Assembly (NCBI RefSeq): GCF_016918015.1
Contig: NZ_JAERMK010000026.1
Location: forward strand, 1-62,612
Origin: Glycomyces sp. YM15
Lineage (GTDB): Bacteria > Actinomycetota > Actinomycetes > Mycobacteriales > Micromonosporaceae
Length of the DNA: 62,612 nucleotides
Direction: 5' to 3'
Made by a program: the position numbers and the translations under genes. Under the pieces are notes generated by a model. The model did not search any database, was not told the DNA's origin, and saw only the letters and a list, made by a program, of their open reading frames with translations. This document shows, piece after piece, positions 17,039 to 26,677 of the stretch (its first letter is position 1; the number at the start of each line of letters is the position of its first letter).

Positions 17039-18073
17039 TCAGCGCTTGCGGGCGACGATCAGGTCGCGGTTGATGGCCTGGTCGACGCGGTGTTCGAAGT
17101 CGCGGAAGGGTTCGTCGTCGACGACTTCGAGGCCCGCCTCCTCAAGCATCGCCGCGAGTTCGGGGCGGCTGGTCGTGTAGAGGTTCCAGGACAGGCCGAT
17201 CGCGCCGCCGGGCTTCAACAGCTCGGCCCAGACCGGGATCGCGCCCTCCAGCACCTCCGTCGGGCGCCTGGTCAGGGCACGGTTGTCCTTCACGGCGGCG
17301 TGCTTCACACCGTAAGGGGCGTCCGTGACGATCAGGTCGAACGCGCGCTTCCTGAAGATCTCGCCGCTGCGCAGGGTGTCCGCGTTCACGACCTCGAGGA
17401 TCTGCAGGTCGTTCTCGCGGAAGCGCTCCTTCGTCGCCGCGAACTCGACCCGCGTGTGCTGGCCGACGCCGCGGCCCTCGCGCTTGACGCGGCTGGTCAC
17501 CGCCTTGTGCTTGAGCCGCTTGTCCTTCAACCAGCGCTGCACGAACGCGGCGTACGCCTCATAGTCGCGCTTGTCGACCTCCACGCCGAACGCGTCCCAG
17601 CCGTACATCGCGGCCTGATTCAGGCTGGTGCCGCGCCCGCACATCGGGTCGAGGACCTTCACGCCGCCGCCCAGGATGCGGTCCGGGGGCAGCGCCACTG
17701 CGGCGGTGACGTTGAGCAGCAGCTTCGTGAACTGCTCGTTGGTCTTGCCCACGTACTTGAGGATCGTGATGAGGTCGTCGTCGTAACGGTCGAGCCGTTC
17801 GACCGCGATCGGTTCGAGCATCGCACCGCGCACCGCGAACAGCGCGTACAGGGACGAGAGGTTCGCGAGCAGCCGGAAATCGCGCGCGCTGAGCGAATCG
17901 GAGCGGAAGGTGAGGTACGGGACGCCGCCGAGCACCGCCTCCTCGACCTCCTCGACCCGGCCGTCGAGGACGTGGGCGCTGAAGACCCGGATCTCGTTCG
18001 CCGCCATCCGGGCGGCGGTGCGCGCGTACACGCGATTGGCGGAGGGCGATATCAACATCGCGTACTGCTGCAT
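17039..18073 (-). CDS. TRM11-like SAM-dependent methyltransferase
   Basis: A 344-residue class I methyltransferase of the TRM11/UPF0020 type. SAM-binding motif I is VLDPMCGRGTSLNQA (about residues 139-153); the catalytic motif IV is VTDAPYG, an (N/D)PPY variant with Ala at the second position; PGGAIGLSWN is the later strand. The N-terminal 110 residues replace the usual THUMP domain. Relatives methylate N2 of guanosine in tRNA; members of this short actinobacterial form are uncharacterised and some are annotated as DNA methyltransferases. A restriction partner is not present. ATG start at 18073. Confidence 0.75.
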   Translation of the reverse strand: MQQYAMLISPSANRVYARTAARMAANEIRVFSAHVLDGRVEEVEEAVLGGVPYLTFRSDSLSARDFRLLANLSSLYALFAVRGAMLEPIAVERLDRYDDDLITILKYVGKTNEQFTKLLLNVTAAVALPPDRILGGGVKVLDPMCGRGTSLNQAAMYGWDAFGVEVDKRDYEAYAAFVQRWLKDKRLKHKAVTSRVKREGRGVGQHTRVEFAATKERFRENDLQILEVVNADTLRSGEIFRKRAFDLIVTDAPYGVKHAAVKDNRALTRRPTEVLEGAIPVWAELLKPGGAIGLSWNLYTTSRPELAAMLEEAGLEVVDDEPFRDFEHRVDQAINRDLIVARKR

Positions 18074-18110
18074 CGACTTGCAAACCTTCGAGGACCATCG
18101 GACACGTGAA

Positions 18111-18136
18111 AGGCCCCGACCTGCCGGCCGGGGCCT
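18111..18136 (-). terminator. Hairpin, second of tandem terminators
   Basis: AGGCCCCG pairs with CGGGGCCT and on the minus strand is followed by TTTCACG. It lies downstream of the GH43 operon and upstream of the methyltransferase gene, reading leftward. Confidence 0.7.
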
Positions 18137-18158
18137 CGACTAGCGCGACCTTAGCAAA

Positions 18159-18190
18159 CACCGGGCGGCCGCGCGAGCGGCCGCCCGGTG
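18159..18190 (-). terminator. Hairpin, first of tandem terminators
   Basis: A 14-bp perfect inverted repeat (CACCGGGCGGCCGC and its complement) with a 4-nt loop, 4 bp after the GH43 stop codon; on the minus strand it is followed by TTTG. It ends the arabinan-degradation operon. Confidence 0.8.
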
Positions 18191-18194
18191 CGGG

Positions 18195-19670
18195 TCACTC
18201 CCCCGAGGGCGCGGGGAACTGGACGCCGCCGGCGAGCGGCGTGCCGAAGTTCGGCGTGCCGTCCGCGTTGAACGTGAACTCCTGCACCCGCGTCTGCCTC
18301 GTCGAGCCGCAGCCCTGGCTCGCCGAGGTGTTCCCGTGGTAGACCAGCCAGTGCTCGGTGCCGTCCGGCGAGGTGAAGAACCCGTTGTGCGCCGGGCCGT
18401 AGACGCCGTTCCCCTGCTGGAACACGGGCGTCGACTTCTTGGTCCACGAGGAGGCGGCGAGCGGGTTGGAGCCGGTGAGTTCGAGCAGCCCCAGTTTGTA
18501 GTCCGGGGTATTGCACGAGGAGGCCGAGAACGTCACGAACGTCCGCCCGTCGTGCTGGAGCACGGCCGGGGCCTCGTTCACCCGCGCGCCCACGGTCTCC
18601 CAGCTCGCGCTCGGCCGTGAGATCGTGGCGTGGGCACCGGTCACGGTCCACGGGTTCGACATGGCGGCGATCCGGATCGACTGGTCCGCGCCGACCCATT
18701 CGCTCCACATCAGGTACAGCCCGCCGTTGACCTCGAGGTAGGTGCCGTCGATGTTCCATTGGTTCGGCAGCGGCGTCCCCATGAACTCATAGGGCCCCAT
18801 GGGGGTCGAGCTCGTCGAGCGCAGCACGTGGAGCTTCTGCCCGTCGAGGTTCGTCTGCGAGTTCCCGGAGGTGTACATGAGGTACCAGGTGCCGTTGATG
18901 CGATGGAACTCCGGCGCCCAGTGGGAGCAGCAGCGGCTCGGCACGTTGGCGTCGTTCCAGACCACGGTGTCGCTCGCGGTCTTCAGTCCGGCCAGGGTGG
19001 TGGCGCGGCGCATGATGACCGTCGAGTCCCAAGTGGTCGTGGACATGTAGTAGTAGCCGTCCCAGTATTCGAGCCAGGGGTCGGCGCCGTTGCTGCGGAT
19101 CGGGTTGGCGAGGGTGTTCTGCGAGCCGCCGCCGACGGTGTTGAGCCGCCATTTCTGGCCGGTGCCGGCGTTGTAGGTGTACTGCGAGATGCGCGCTCCC
19201 GTGGCGGTCGACCGTTCCCACAGGTCGAGGGCTTTGCCGGAGAAGCGGTTGATGAAGCTGTACGTGCCGTCGCTGTGCTCGGTGACCGACCATTGCTGGT
19301 TGGTGCCGCCGAGGTCGGTCCACTGTGCGATGGTCGCGCCGTTGTCGGGGTTCCATTCGTAGACGTCGAGCACCATGTTCGTGTGCCGGACCTGGATGCG
19401 GTGGTAGCCGCCGCCCGCGTCGATGAACCGGAACTGCTGGTTCGTCGCGTCGGTGCGGTTCCATTGGGTGAGTTCGGCTCCGGCCGCGGTGGAGGCGCCC
19501 TTGATGTCGAGGGCGAGACCGGAGTGGGCGCTGGTGATGACGTACCAGGTGCCGGGTGTGACGGCGGCCTGGGCCGGGGCCTGGGAGGCCACGACGAGCC
19601 CGAAGGCGGTCAGGGCGGCGATGAGGGCGAGCGCGACGATTGCGCGCCAGCGTCGGCGGAGGTTCGGCAT
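18195..19670 (-). CDS. Secreted GH43 arabinofuranosidase-type enzyme with ricin lectin domain
   Basis: A 491-residue secreted protein. Signal peptide to about residue 35 (AQAA). Residues 40-175 are a ricin-type beta-trefoil carbohydrate-binding domain with repeated Q-x-W/F triplets (TNQQFRF, TNQQWSV, GQKWRL). Residues 185-491 are a GH43 five-bladed propeller: catalytic base Asp in GADPW, pKa-modulating Asp in NIDGTYL, general acid Glu in NEAPAVL. It probably removes arabinofuranosyl units or cleaves arabinan/arabinoxylan. The start lies 4 bp after the stop of the upstream GH43 gene, so they form one operon. Confidence 0.88.
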   Translation of the reverse strand: MPNLRRRWRAIVALALIAALTAFGLVVASQAPAQAAVTPGTWYVITSAHSGLALDIKGASTAAGAELTQWNRTDATNQQFRFIDAGGGYHRIQVRHTNMVLDVYEWNPDNGATIAQWTDLGGTNQQWSVTEHSDGTYSFINRFSGKALDLWERSTATGARISQYTYNAGTGQKWRLNTVGGGSQNTLANPIRSNGADPWLEYWDGYYYMSTTTWDSTVIMRRATTLAGLKTASDTVVWNDANVPSRCCSHWAPEFHRINGTWYLMYTSGNSQTNLDGQKLHVLRSTSSTPMGPYEFMGTPLPNQWNIDGTYLEVNGGLYLMWSEWVGADQSIRIAAMSNPWTVTGAHATISRPSASWETVGARVNEAPAVLQHDGRTFVTFSASSCNTPDYKLGLLELTGSNPLAASSWTKKSTPVFQQGNGVYGPAHNGFFTSPDGTEHWLVYHGNTSASQGCGSTRQTRVQEFTFNADGTPNFGTPLAGGVQFPAPSGE

Positions 19671-19674
19671 GGTG

Positions 19675-21165
19675 TCAGCTCCCGTCCAGGACGGGCCAGC
19701 CCGCCGAGTTCCATTGGATCTGTTCGATGTCGAGTGCGAAGCCGCCGCCCGAGCCGTACGCGTGGTAGGCCATGAATCCCCTGTGGATCGACTGGCCGCC
19801 CGCGGCGACGTTGTTCCCGTACGCGCCGAGGACGACGGTGCCGCCGCCGTTGCGCATGTCCACGCCTGCGGCGTCGACGAACGGGCCGGTCGGCGAGGTG
19901 GAGCGGCCGACGGTGATCTTGTAGGTGGAGTTCGCTCCGGCGCAGCAGGTGCCGATCGAGGTGAAGAGGTAGTAGTAGCCGTTGCGGTAGGTCATGGAGG
20001 GGCCTTCGATCCCGCCGCTCTTGGTGGCCAGGCGGATGGGGGTCGCGCCGGCTTTGGGTTTGCCGGAGGGCCAGTCGAGTTCGACGGTGTGGATGCCCTG
20101 CTGCCAGGAGCCGAAGACCATCCAGTGCCGCCCGGAGTCGTCGACGATGATGTTCGCGTCGATCGCGTTGTAGGCGTTGCCGTTGTAGGACTGGAGGACG
20201 ACGCCCTTGTCGGTCCAGCCGAATCCGGGTGCGGACGGGTCGAGGCTCGGGCTGGTGGCGAGGCCGATGGCCGAGCGCTGGGAGCCGAAGGTCGAGACCG
20301 AGTAGTACAGGTAGTAGAGGCCCTGGGCGGCGTCGTAGTGGATCTCGGGCGCCCAGATGTTCTCGGAGCCGGGGATCTGCTGCGAGGTCCATGCGGGCTT
20401 GGTGCTCCACATGTAGCCGGCGTGCTGCCAGGTCTGGCCGCCGTTGGTGGAACGGAGGATCGGGATGTTGCCGTTGCTGAAGCGGATGTCGCCGGTGGCG
20501 TAGACGAACCAAGGCTGGCCGGCGCATCCGGCCCACAGGGCGGGGTCGTGGGCGCCGAGGCTGCCGCCGAGGCTCGGCGGCTGGGTGGGGCCGCTGGCGC
20601 AGTCGTTCGGTTCGGGCTGCTGGGTGCCGCCGATCGGGCTGAGGGACCACTGCTGGTTGGTGCCGCCGGTGGCGGTGTACTGGGAGATGCGCCCGCCGGC
20701 GGCGGTCGACCATTCCCAGACGTCGAGCGCCTTGCCCGACAGGCGGTTCACGAAGGAGGCGTATCCGCCGGATTCGGTGACCGTCCACTGCTGGTCGGTG
20801 GCGTTGGTGCTGGTCTCCTGGACGACGTTCGCGCCGTCGGCGGTGTTCTGGTTCTGCAGGCCGAGGACTTTGCCGCTGTGCCGGGATTGAATGCGGTAGT
20901 AGCCCCCGCCGGCGTCGACGAACCTGAACTGCTGGTTGGTCGCGTCGGTGCGGTTCCATTGGATGAGGCCGGCGCCGTCGGCCGTGGAGCGGCCGTCGAT
21001 GTCGAAGACCAGACCGGAGTGCCGGCTGGTGAGGACGTAGTTCGCGTTGGTGTCGATCGCCGCGTTCGCGGTCTGGGGGGCGAGGAGGGCGAGGCCCGCC
21101 GCCGCGATGATCGCGGCGGCGAGCCCGGCGAACCAGGATCTGCGCCGCCCGTGCTGTTGTCTCAT
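19675..21165 (-). CDS. Secreted GH43 endo-arabinanase-type enzyme with ricin lectin domain
   Basis: A 496-residue secreted protein. Signal peptide to about residue 35 (ANAA). Ricin-type lectin domain at about 38-170 (TNQQFRF, TDQQWTV, TNQQWSL), then a short Pro-rich linker and a GH43 domain. Its active-site set is that of arabinan endo-1,5-alpha-L-arabinanases: Asp in GAHDPALW, Asp in NAIDANIIVD and Glu in GGIEGPSM. It would cut the arabinan backbone outside the cell; the next gene would trim the products. The ATG at 21165 begins the signal peptide; the further in-frame GTG would add residues of no family likeness. Confidence 0.88.
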   Translation of the reverse strand: MRQQHGRRRSWFAGLAAAIIAAAGLALLAPQTANAAIDTNANYVLTSRHSGLVFDIDGRSTADGAGLIQWNRTDATNQQFRFVDAGGGYYRIQSRHSGKVLGLQNQNTADGANVVQETSTNATDQQWTVTESGGYASFVNRLSGKALDVWEWSTAAGGRISQYTATGGTNQQWSLSPIGGTQQPEPNDCASGPTQPPSLGGSLGAHDPALWAGCAGQPWFVYATGDIRFSNGNIPILRSTNGGQTWQHAGYMWSTKPAWTSQQIPGSENIWAPEIHYDAAQGLYYLYYSVSTFGSQRSAIGLATSPSLDPSAPGFGWTDKGVVLQSYNGNAYNAIDANIIVDDSGRHWMVFGSWQQGIHTVELDWPSGKPKAGATPIRLATKSGGIEGPSMTYRNGYYYLFTSIGTCCAGANSTYKITVGRSTSPTGPFVDAAGVDMRNGGGTVVLGAYGNNVAAGGQSIHRGFMAYHAYGSGGGFALDIEQIQWNSAGWPVLDGS

Positions 21166-21297
21166 GTGCGTACCGATCTCTTGTGAGGAATAGAGATCTT
21201 TCGATGTTACCGCGCACACGTGTATCGATAAAAGACCGGGGCGGGGTTTATTTTCGGCGACCCGGCCGGCGCCGAGTCGCCTGTGGACTTGACCTGG

Positions 21298-22305
21298 CTA
21301 GTTGTAGAAATCCGGGCGCTCGGGCAGTTCGATCGGCACGATCTCGCCCGAATGGAGCGAACGCACCGCCGCGTCCACGACGACCGTGGCCGCGAACCCG
21401 TCCCACGAGTTCGGTCCGGTCGGCGCCTCGCCCGCGAGCAGGTGGTCGACCCAGTCCTGAAGCTCGACGTCGAAGGCGTCGGCGAAGCGGTCGCCGAACT
21501 CCTGCAGCACTTCGACACTCGCCGCGGCGGCCTTGCGGACCACGGGCGCGGCCGGGTCCGGCAGGCGGACCGCGCCTTCCTCGCCCACGATCTCGCATTG
21601 GATGTCGTAGCCGTACTGGCAGTTCACGAACGCCTCGACGTCGACGCGCGCGCCGGAAGCGGTCTCGAACAGGAAGATCTGCGGGTCCTGCAGATGCGGG
21701 AAGCGCTTCGTGGTCGTGCGCGGCAGGATCGTCTGCACCGAGACGAACTCCTCACCGAGCAGCCAGCGCATCGCGTCGACCTCGTGCACGGCGGTGTCCT
21801 TCGCGGCCATCTCGGTCGTGTAGGCCTCGCGCACGTTCGGGTTGCGGTGCACGCAGTGCGCCATGAGCGGCTCACCGATCCCGCCCGCGTCGAGCACCCG
21901 CTTCATCTGTCGGTACCCGGCGTCGTAGCGGCGCATGAACCCGACCTGCACCAGTCGCCGCCCGGCGGCCTGCTCGGCCTTGAGGATCCGCAGGCCGTCG
22001 GCGATCTCGGTGATGAGCGGCTTCTCGCAGAACACCGGTTTGTCCGCGGCGATGCACGCGAGCACCTGCTCGGCGTGGGCCGGACCCCAGGAGGTCACGA
22101 CCACCGCCTCGACCTCCGGATCGGCGATCAGTCGCTCGGCCGAGTCGATGACGCGCGCGCCGACCGGAGCCGCGGCCCTCGCCGCCGACGCCGGGTCGAT
22201 GTCCGAGACCGCGACCACCCGCGCCCCGGACACGGCGTTCGCCAGCCGATGCACGTGCTGCTCGCCGATCCAGCCGGTGCCGATCAGGCCGATGCCGATG
22301 CTCAT
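21298..22305 (-). CDS. iolG: Inositol 2-dehydrogenase (Gfo/Idh/MocA family)
   Basis: A 335-residue cytoplasmic oxidoreductase. N-terminal Rossmann fold with GLIGTGWIGEQHVH (NAD-binding glycine loop, residues 6-19) and the family CEKPL motif with the catalytic Lys; the C-terminal alpha/beta domain carries DTAVHEVDAMRWL with the active-site Asp/His. It oxidises myo-inositol, or a stereoisomer, to the inosose, the first step of the pathway. Last gene of the iol operon, 37 bp after the iolE-like gene. ATG at 22305 behind GAGG. Substrate isomer (myo, scyllo or chiro) is inferred from context only. Confidence 0.85.
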   Translation of the reverse strand: MSIGIGLIGTGWIGEQHVHRLANAVSGARVVAVSDIDPASAARAAAPVGARVIDSAERLIADPEVEAVVVTSWGPAHAEQVLACIAADKPVFCEKPLITEIADGLRILKAEQAAGRRLVQVGFMRRYDAGYRQMKRVLDAGGIGEPLMAHCVHRNPNVREAYTTEMAAKDTAVHEVDAMRWLLGEEFVSVQTILPRTTTKRFPHLQDPQIFLFETASGARVDVEAFVNCQYGYDIQCEIVGEEGAVRLPDPAAPVVRKAAAASVEVLQEFGDRFADAFDVELQDWVDHLLAGEAPTGPNSWDGFAATVVVDAAVRSLHSGEIVPIELPERPDFYN

Positions 22306-22342
22306 GTGTTCCGTCCTCACTGTTCGAATGGTCTGGGGCGGT

Positions 22343-23263
22343 TCAGGACCGCTGACGGCCGGCACCCAGGCCGCAGCCGCCCAGGTACTTGCGAGTGCGG
22401 ACCGCGATCGGGAAGGGGACGTCGGGTTCGCACGGGTACAGGTCCTGCTCGACGATCACGAACAGCTCGGCGTCGAGCCCGGACAGTTCGGTGACGATGT
22501 CGGCGGGGTTCGGCACCCCGGCGGGCGGCTCGACGCAGACGCCGCGCTTGACGGCCTCGCCGAAGCCCAGGCCTTCCTCGCGGACCTGCCGGAGGATCTC
22601 GGGGTCCATCTGCTTGATGTGGACGTAGCCGATCCGCTCGCCGTAGCGGCGGATGAGGTCCACATTGTCGCCGCCGCCGTAGGCGACGTGACCGGTGTCG
22701 AGGCACAGGGACACGTAGTCCGAGTCCGTGCCGTCGAGGAACGTCTCGATCTGCGGCTGGGTCATGATCTGGCAGTCCGCGTGCGGGTGCAGGGCGATGG
22801 TGACGCCGTGCTCCTCGAACATCTGCTTGCCGATCCGGTTCGCCGCGGCGTGCACCGTCTTCCACTGCGTGGCGTCCCATTCGGTGACGTCGTTGATCGC
22901 GTCGGTCTTCTCGTCGCGGAAGAGCGGCGGGATGAACACCACGTGCTTCGCGCCCTGGGAGGCGGTCAGCTTCGCGACCTTGGAGACGGTTGCGAGGGTC
23001 TCGTCGAACTGCTCGGGGGTGTGCAGGTTGCCGAAGACCGTGCCGCCGGAGACCTTCAGGCCCCGCCTGCCTACCTCCTCGGACAGCACGTCGGGGTCGG
23101 TCGGCAGGTAGCCGTACGGACCCAACTCCAGCCACTCATATCCGGCGGCCGCCAGCTCGTCCAAGAACCGCTCGTACGGCAGCTGTCGATCGTCCTCGGG
23201 GAACCACACCCCCCACGAGTCCGGGGCGGATCCGAGCCGGAGGTTCAGCGCTTGTGTCGTCAT
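22343..23263 (-). CDS. iolE: Inosose dehydratase-like TIM-barrel protein
   Basis: A 306-residue xylose-isomerase-like TIM barrel (AP_endonuc_2). SAPDSWGVWFPEDD opens the barrel; metal and active-site strands include IALHPHADCQ, LCLDTGHVAYGG, YVHIKQMDP and FVIVEQDLYP, giving the usual Glu/Asp/His/Glu set. It differs from the Bacillus IolE opening, so it could be IolI- or IolH-like (inosose isomerase). It is the only dehydratase candidate in an otherwise complete operon, so I assign dehydration of inosose to the diketone by context. It lies between iolA and iolG with tight spacing. Confidence 0.7.
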   Translation of the reverse strand: MTTQALNLRLGSAPDSWGVWFPEDDRQLPYERFLDELAAAGYEWLELGPYGYLPTDPDVLSEEVGRRGLKVSGGTVFGNLHTPEQFDETLATVSKVAKLTASQGAKHVVFIPPLFRDEKTDAINDVTEWDATQWKTVHAAANRIGKQMFEEHGVTIALHPHADCQIMTQPQIETFLDGTDSDYVSLCLDTGHVAYGGGDNVDLIRRYGERIGYVHIKQMDPEILRQVREEGLGFGEAVKRGVCVEPPAGVPNPADIVTELSGLDAELFVIVEQDLYPCEPDVPFPIAVRTRKYLGGCGLGAGRQRS

Positions 23264-23284
23264 TGACGGTCTCCTTCGCGGTGC

Positions 23285-24781
23285 TTAGCTGGAAGTCGGG
23301 AAGTTGAGCTGGGCGGCCTGGGACTCGGTGTGCTTGGGCCAGCGCGAGGTCACGACTTTCGCGCGGGTGTAGAACCGCACGCCCTCGTGGCCGTGGATGT
23401 GGCTGGAGCCGAACAGGGAGTCCTTCCAGCCGCCGAACGAGTAGTGCGCGGTCGGCACCGGGATCGGGACGTTCACGCCGACCATGCCGACGTTGACCTC
23501 GCGTTCGAAGGTGCGCACGGCGCCGCCGTCGAAGGTGAAGATGGCGGTGCCGTTGCCGTAGGGGTTGGCGTTGATGAGGTCGATTGCCGCTTCGAGCGTG
23601 TCGGCGCGCACGACGGCGAGCAGGGGACCGAAGACCTCGTCCTTGTAGACGTCCATGTCGGGCGTGACGCGGTCGAGGACGGTGGGGCCGACGAAGAAGC
23701 CGCCGGGGTGGCCTTCGACGCGGAGGCCGCGGCCGTCGACGACGGGCTCGGCGCCCTGGGCGACACCGGATTCGATGTAGCCCTTGACGCGGTCGCACGA
23801 GGCCTGGGTGACGACCGGGCCCATCTCGGACTCGGGGTCGTCCCCGGCGCCGACGACGATCGCTTCGGCCTTCTCCTTGAGGAGGCCCACGAGTTCGTCG
23901 GCGGCGTCGCCCACGGCGACGGCGACGGAGACGGCCATGCAGCGCTGCCCGGCGGAGCCGAACGCGGCGGCGGTGAGCTGCGAAGCGGCCCAGTCCATGT
24001 TGGCGTCGGGCATGACCACGGCGTGGTTCTTCGCGCCGCCGAGGGCCTGGACGCGCTTGCCGCTCCGCTGGGCGCGTTCGTGGAGGTACTTGGCGATCGG
24101 CGTGGAGCCGACGAAGGAGACGGCGGCGACGTCCTCGTGGTCGAGGAGCGCGTCGACGGCGGTCTTGTCGCCGTTGACGACGTTGAACACGCCGTCGGGC
24201 AGTCCGGCGTCGGCGTAGAGCTGCGCGATGAACAGGCTGGCCGAGGGATCGCGCTCGGAGGGCTTGAGGACGAAGGTGTTGCCGGTGGCGATCGCGATGG
24301 GGTGCATCCACATCGGGACCATGACGGGGAAGTTGAACGGGGTGATCCCGGCGCAGACGCCGATGGGCTGGCGGAAGTCGTAGGAGTCGACGCCGCGCGA
24401 GATGTCGTTGGAGAAGCCGCCTTTGAGCGCGGAGGTGATGCCGCAGGCGAATTCGATGACCTCGCGGCCGCGCACGATCTCGCCGCGCGCGTCGTCGACG
24501 ACCTTGCCGTGCTCGGCGGCGACGATCGTCGCGAGTTCGAGTTCGTGGCGCTCCACGAGGTCGCGGAGGCGGAACATGACGCGGGAGCGGTTGGACAGCG
24601 ACTGCTGGCCCCAGGTGGCGAACGCGGCCTTGGCCGATCGCACGGCGGCGTCCACGTCGGATTGCGAGGCGAGGCGCACCTGCGCCTGCTCCTGACCCGT
24701 CGCGGGGTTCCAGACGGGCGCGAGGCGGTCCGATTCCCCGGCGGTCGACTTGCCGTCGATCCAGTGCTCGATGATGTGCAT
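23285..24781 (-). CDS. iolA: CoA-acylating (methyl)malonate-semialdehyde dehydrogenase
   Basis: A 498-residue aldehyde dehydrogenase. The conserved ITPFNFPVMVPMWM segment carries the active-site Asn (N150); the nucleophile is Cys281 in GQRCMAVS; no Glu is present at the usual general-base position before the Cys, as in the CoA-dependent MmsA/IolA branch. It converts malonate semialdehyde to acetyl-CoA, the last step of inositol catabolism, and may also serve valine degradation. Twelve bp downstream of iolD. Confidence 0.9.
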   Translation of the reverse strand: MHIIEHWIDGKSTAGESDRLAPVWNPATGQEQAQVRLASQSDVDAAVRSAKAAFATWGQQSLSNRSRVMFRLRDLVERHELELATIVAAEHGKVVDDARGEIVRGREVIEFACGITSALKGGFSNDISRGVDSYDFRQPIGVCAGITPFNFPVMVPMWMHPIAIATGNTFVLKPSERDPSASLFIAQLYADAGLPDGVFNVVNGDKTAVDALLDHEDVAAVSFVGSTPIAKYLHERAQRSGKRVQALGGAKNHAVVMPDANMDWAASQLTAAAFGSAGQRCMAVSVAVAVGDAADELVGLLKEKAEAIVVGAGDDPESEMGPVVTQASCDRVKGYIESGVAQGAEPVVDGRGLRVEGHPGGFFVGPTVLDRVTPDMDVYKDEVFGPLLAVVRADTLEAAIDLINANPYGNGTAIFTFDGGAVRTFEREVNVGMVGVNVPIPVPTAHYSFGGWKDSLFGSSHIHGHEGVRFYTRAKVVTSRWPKHTESQAAQLNFPTSS

Positions 24782-24793
24782 TCGATGATCCCC

Positions 24794-26677
24794 CTAGAGG
24801 TAGTGGCGCTGCTCGCGCTTGTGGTGGGCGTATTCGGCGCGGGCCGCGCGGGTGGAGTCGAGTTCGGACACTTCGCTCACGGGCACGTCCCACCACGCGG
24901 AGCCGGGCGGGTTCGGGCCGGTCAGATCGGTCTCGACGTGGACGACGGTGGTCCGGGTGCCGGCCTTGGCCCTGGCGATGGCCTTGCGGAAGTCCGCGAC
25001 GTTGTCGGCGGTGATGACCTCGGCGCCGAAGCTGGCGGCGTTCGCGGCCAGGTCGACCGGGAGCACGTCGCCGTCGAGGAGGCCGGACTCGCCGTCGCGG
25101 TAGCGGTACTTCGTGCCGAAGCGCTGGGAGCCGAGTGATTCGGAGAGCGCGCCGATCGAGGCGAACCCGTGGTTCTGGACGATGACGATGATGACCTTCA
25201 GGCCTTCGGAGATCATCGTGGCGATCTCGGAGGAGAGCATCAGGTAGGAGCCGTCGCCCACGAGCACGACCACTTCGCGGTCGGGCGCGGCCATCTTCGT
25301 GCCGACCCCGGCGGCGATCTCGTAGCCCATGCACGAGTACGCGTATTCGACGTTGTAGGCCTTCGGATCGCGTGCGCGCCAGAGCATCTGGAGGTCGCCG
25401 GGCATCGAGCCGGCCGCGTTGATCACCACGTCCGAGTCGTCGAGCGCCTCGTTCAGGGCCCCGAGGATCTCGGTCTGCGCGGGCAGCGGGCCGTGGTCTA
25501 CATTGAAGCACCGGTCGGCCGTCGCGCGCCACTGATCGGCGAGGCGCAGCGCCTCGGCCCGGTACTCGTCGCCGACGCTCCAGTCCCGCAGCGCCTCGGT
25601 GAGCGCGGTCAGGCCGGTCTTCGCGTCGGCCAGGAGCATCTCGGCGGCGTGCTTCGCGGCGTCCAGGCGGGCGACGTTAAGGTTCGCGAAGGTGACGTCC
25701 GGGTCGCCGAACACGGTGTGCGAGGCGGTCGTGAAGTCCGAGTAGCGAGTCCCGATGCCGAGCACCACATCCGATTGCGCTGCAAGGGTATTCGCGGCCG
25801 AGGTCCCGGTGGAGCCGAGTCCGCCCACGGCCGCGGGGTGATCCCACGGGACCGCGCCCTTCCCGGCGTGCGTGTCGGCGACCGGGATGCCGGTGGCCTC
25901 GGCGAAGGCCCGCAGTTCGGCCTCGGCCTCGCTGTAGACCACGCCGCCTCCGGCGACGATCAGCGGCCGCTCGGCGGAGCGCAGCAGCGCCGCCACCCGC
26001 TCGACGGCAGACGGCTCGGGCATGATGCGGCCGATGCGCCACACGCGCTTGCGGAAGAACTCGAGCGGCCAGTCGAAGGCCTCGGCCTGCACGTCCTGCG
26101 GCAGGCACAAGGTCACGGCGCCGGTCTCGACCGGGTCGGTGAGCACCCGCATCGCGGCCAGAGCGGCCGGGATCAGCTGCTCAGGCCGGCTCACCCGGTC
26201 GAAGTACTTGGAGACCGGCCGGAACGCGTCGTTCACGGTCACGTCCCCGGCCCGGGTGTCCTCGAGCTGCTGCAGCACCGGGTCGGGGACCCGGGAGGCG
26301 AACATGTCGGAAGGCAGGAGCAGCACGGGAAGCCGGTTCGTGGTCGCCAGCGCCGCGCCGGTGATCATGTTGGTCGAACCCGGGCCGGTCGAGGCCGTGC
26401 ACGCGAAGGTCTGCAGCCGGTTCTTCATCTTCGCGAACGCGGCCGAGGCGTGGACCATGGCCTGCTCGTTGCGCGCCAGGTAGTACGGCAGGTCGGCCTC
26501 GCCGGTCCGGGCGGCCTGGAGCAGCGCCTGGCCGAGCCCGGCCACGTTCCCGTGCCCGAAGATCCCCCACACGCCCGGGATCAGGCGCTGCTCGATGCCG
26601 TCCCGCTCGGAATGCTGGGCGGCGAGGAAGCGGACCAGCGCTTGGGAGGTCGTGAGTCGTACGGTCTCAGCGGGCAT
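24794..26677 (-). CDS. iolD: 3D-(3,5/4)-trihydroxycyclohexane-1,2-dione hydrolase
   Basis: A 627-residue thiamine-diphosphate enzyme with the three acetolactate-synthase-like domains. VWGIFGHGNVAGLGQAL near residue 40, the catalytic Glu region, and the ThDP/Mg motif VGDGSYLMLSSEI (GDG...N-type) near residue 460 are visible. It opens the ring of the diketone to 5-deoxyglucuronate. Its ATG overlaps the end of iolB by 11 bp, indicating coupling. Length fits the IolD family (about 620-640). Confidence 0.92.
   Translation of the reverse strand: MPAETVRLTTSQALVRFLAAQHSERDGIEQRLIPGVWGIFGHGNVAGLGQALLQAARTGEADLPYYLARNEQAMVHASAAFAKMKNRLQTFACTASTGPGSTNMITGAALATTNRLPVLLLPSDMFASRVPDPVLQQLEDTRAGDVTVNDAFRPVSKYFDRVSRPEQLIPAALAAMRVLTDPVETGAVTLCLPQDVQAEAFDWPLEFFRKRVWRIGRIMPEPSAVERVAALLRSAERPLIVAGGGVVYSEAEAELRAFAEATGIPVADTHAGKGAVPWDHPAAVGGLGSTGTSAANTLAAQSDVVLGIGTRYSDFTTASHTVFGDPDVTFANLNVARLDAAKHAAEMLLADAKTGLTALTEALRDWSVGDEYRAEALRLADQWRATADRCFNVDHGPLPAQTEILGALNEALDDSDVVINAAGSMPGDLQMLWRARDPKAYNVEYAYSCMGYEIAAGVGTKMAAPDREVVVLVGDGSYLMLSSEIATMISEGLKVIIVIVQNHGFASIGALSESLGSQRFGTKYRYRDGESGLLDGDVLPVDLAANAASFGAEVITADNVADFRKAIARAKAGTRTTVVHVETDLTGPNPPGSAWWDVPVSEVSELDSTRAARAEYAHHKREQRHYL

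Noticed and set aside
23136..25532. A 798-codon minus-strand frame across iolA and iolD
   Set aside because: Shifted frame over two clear enzymes; Arg-rich composition with no domain likeness.
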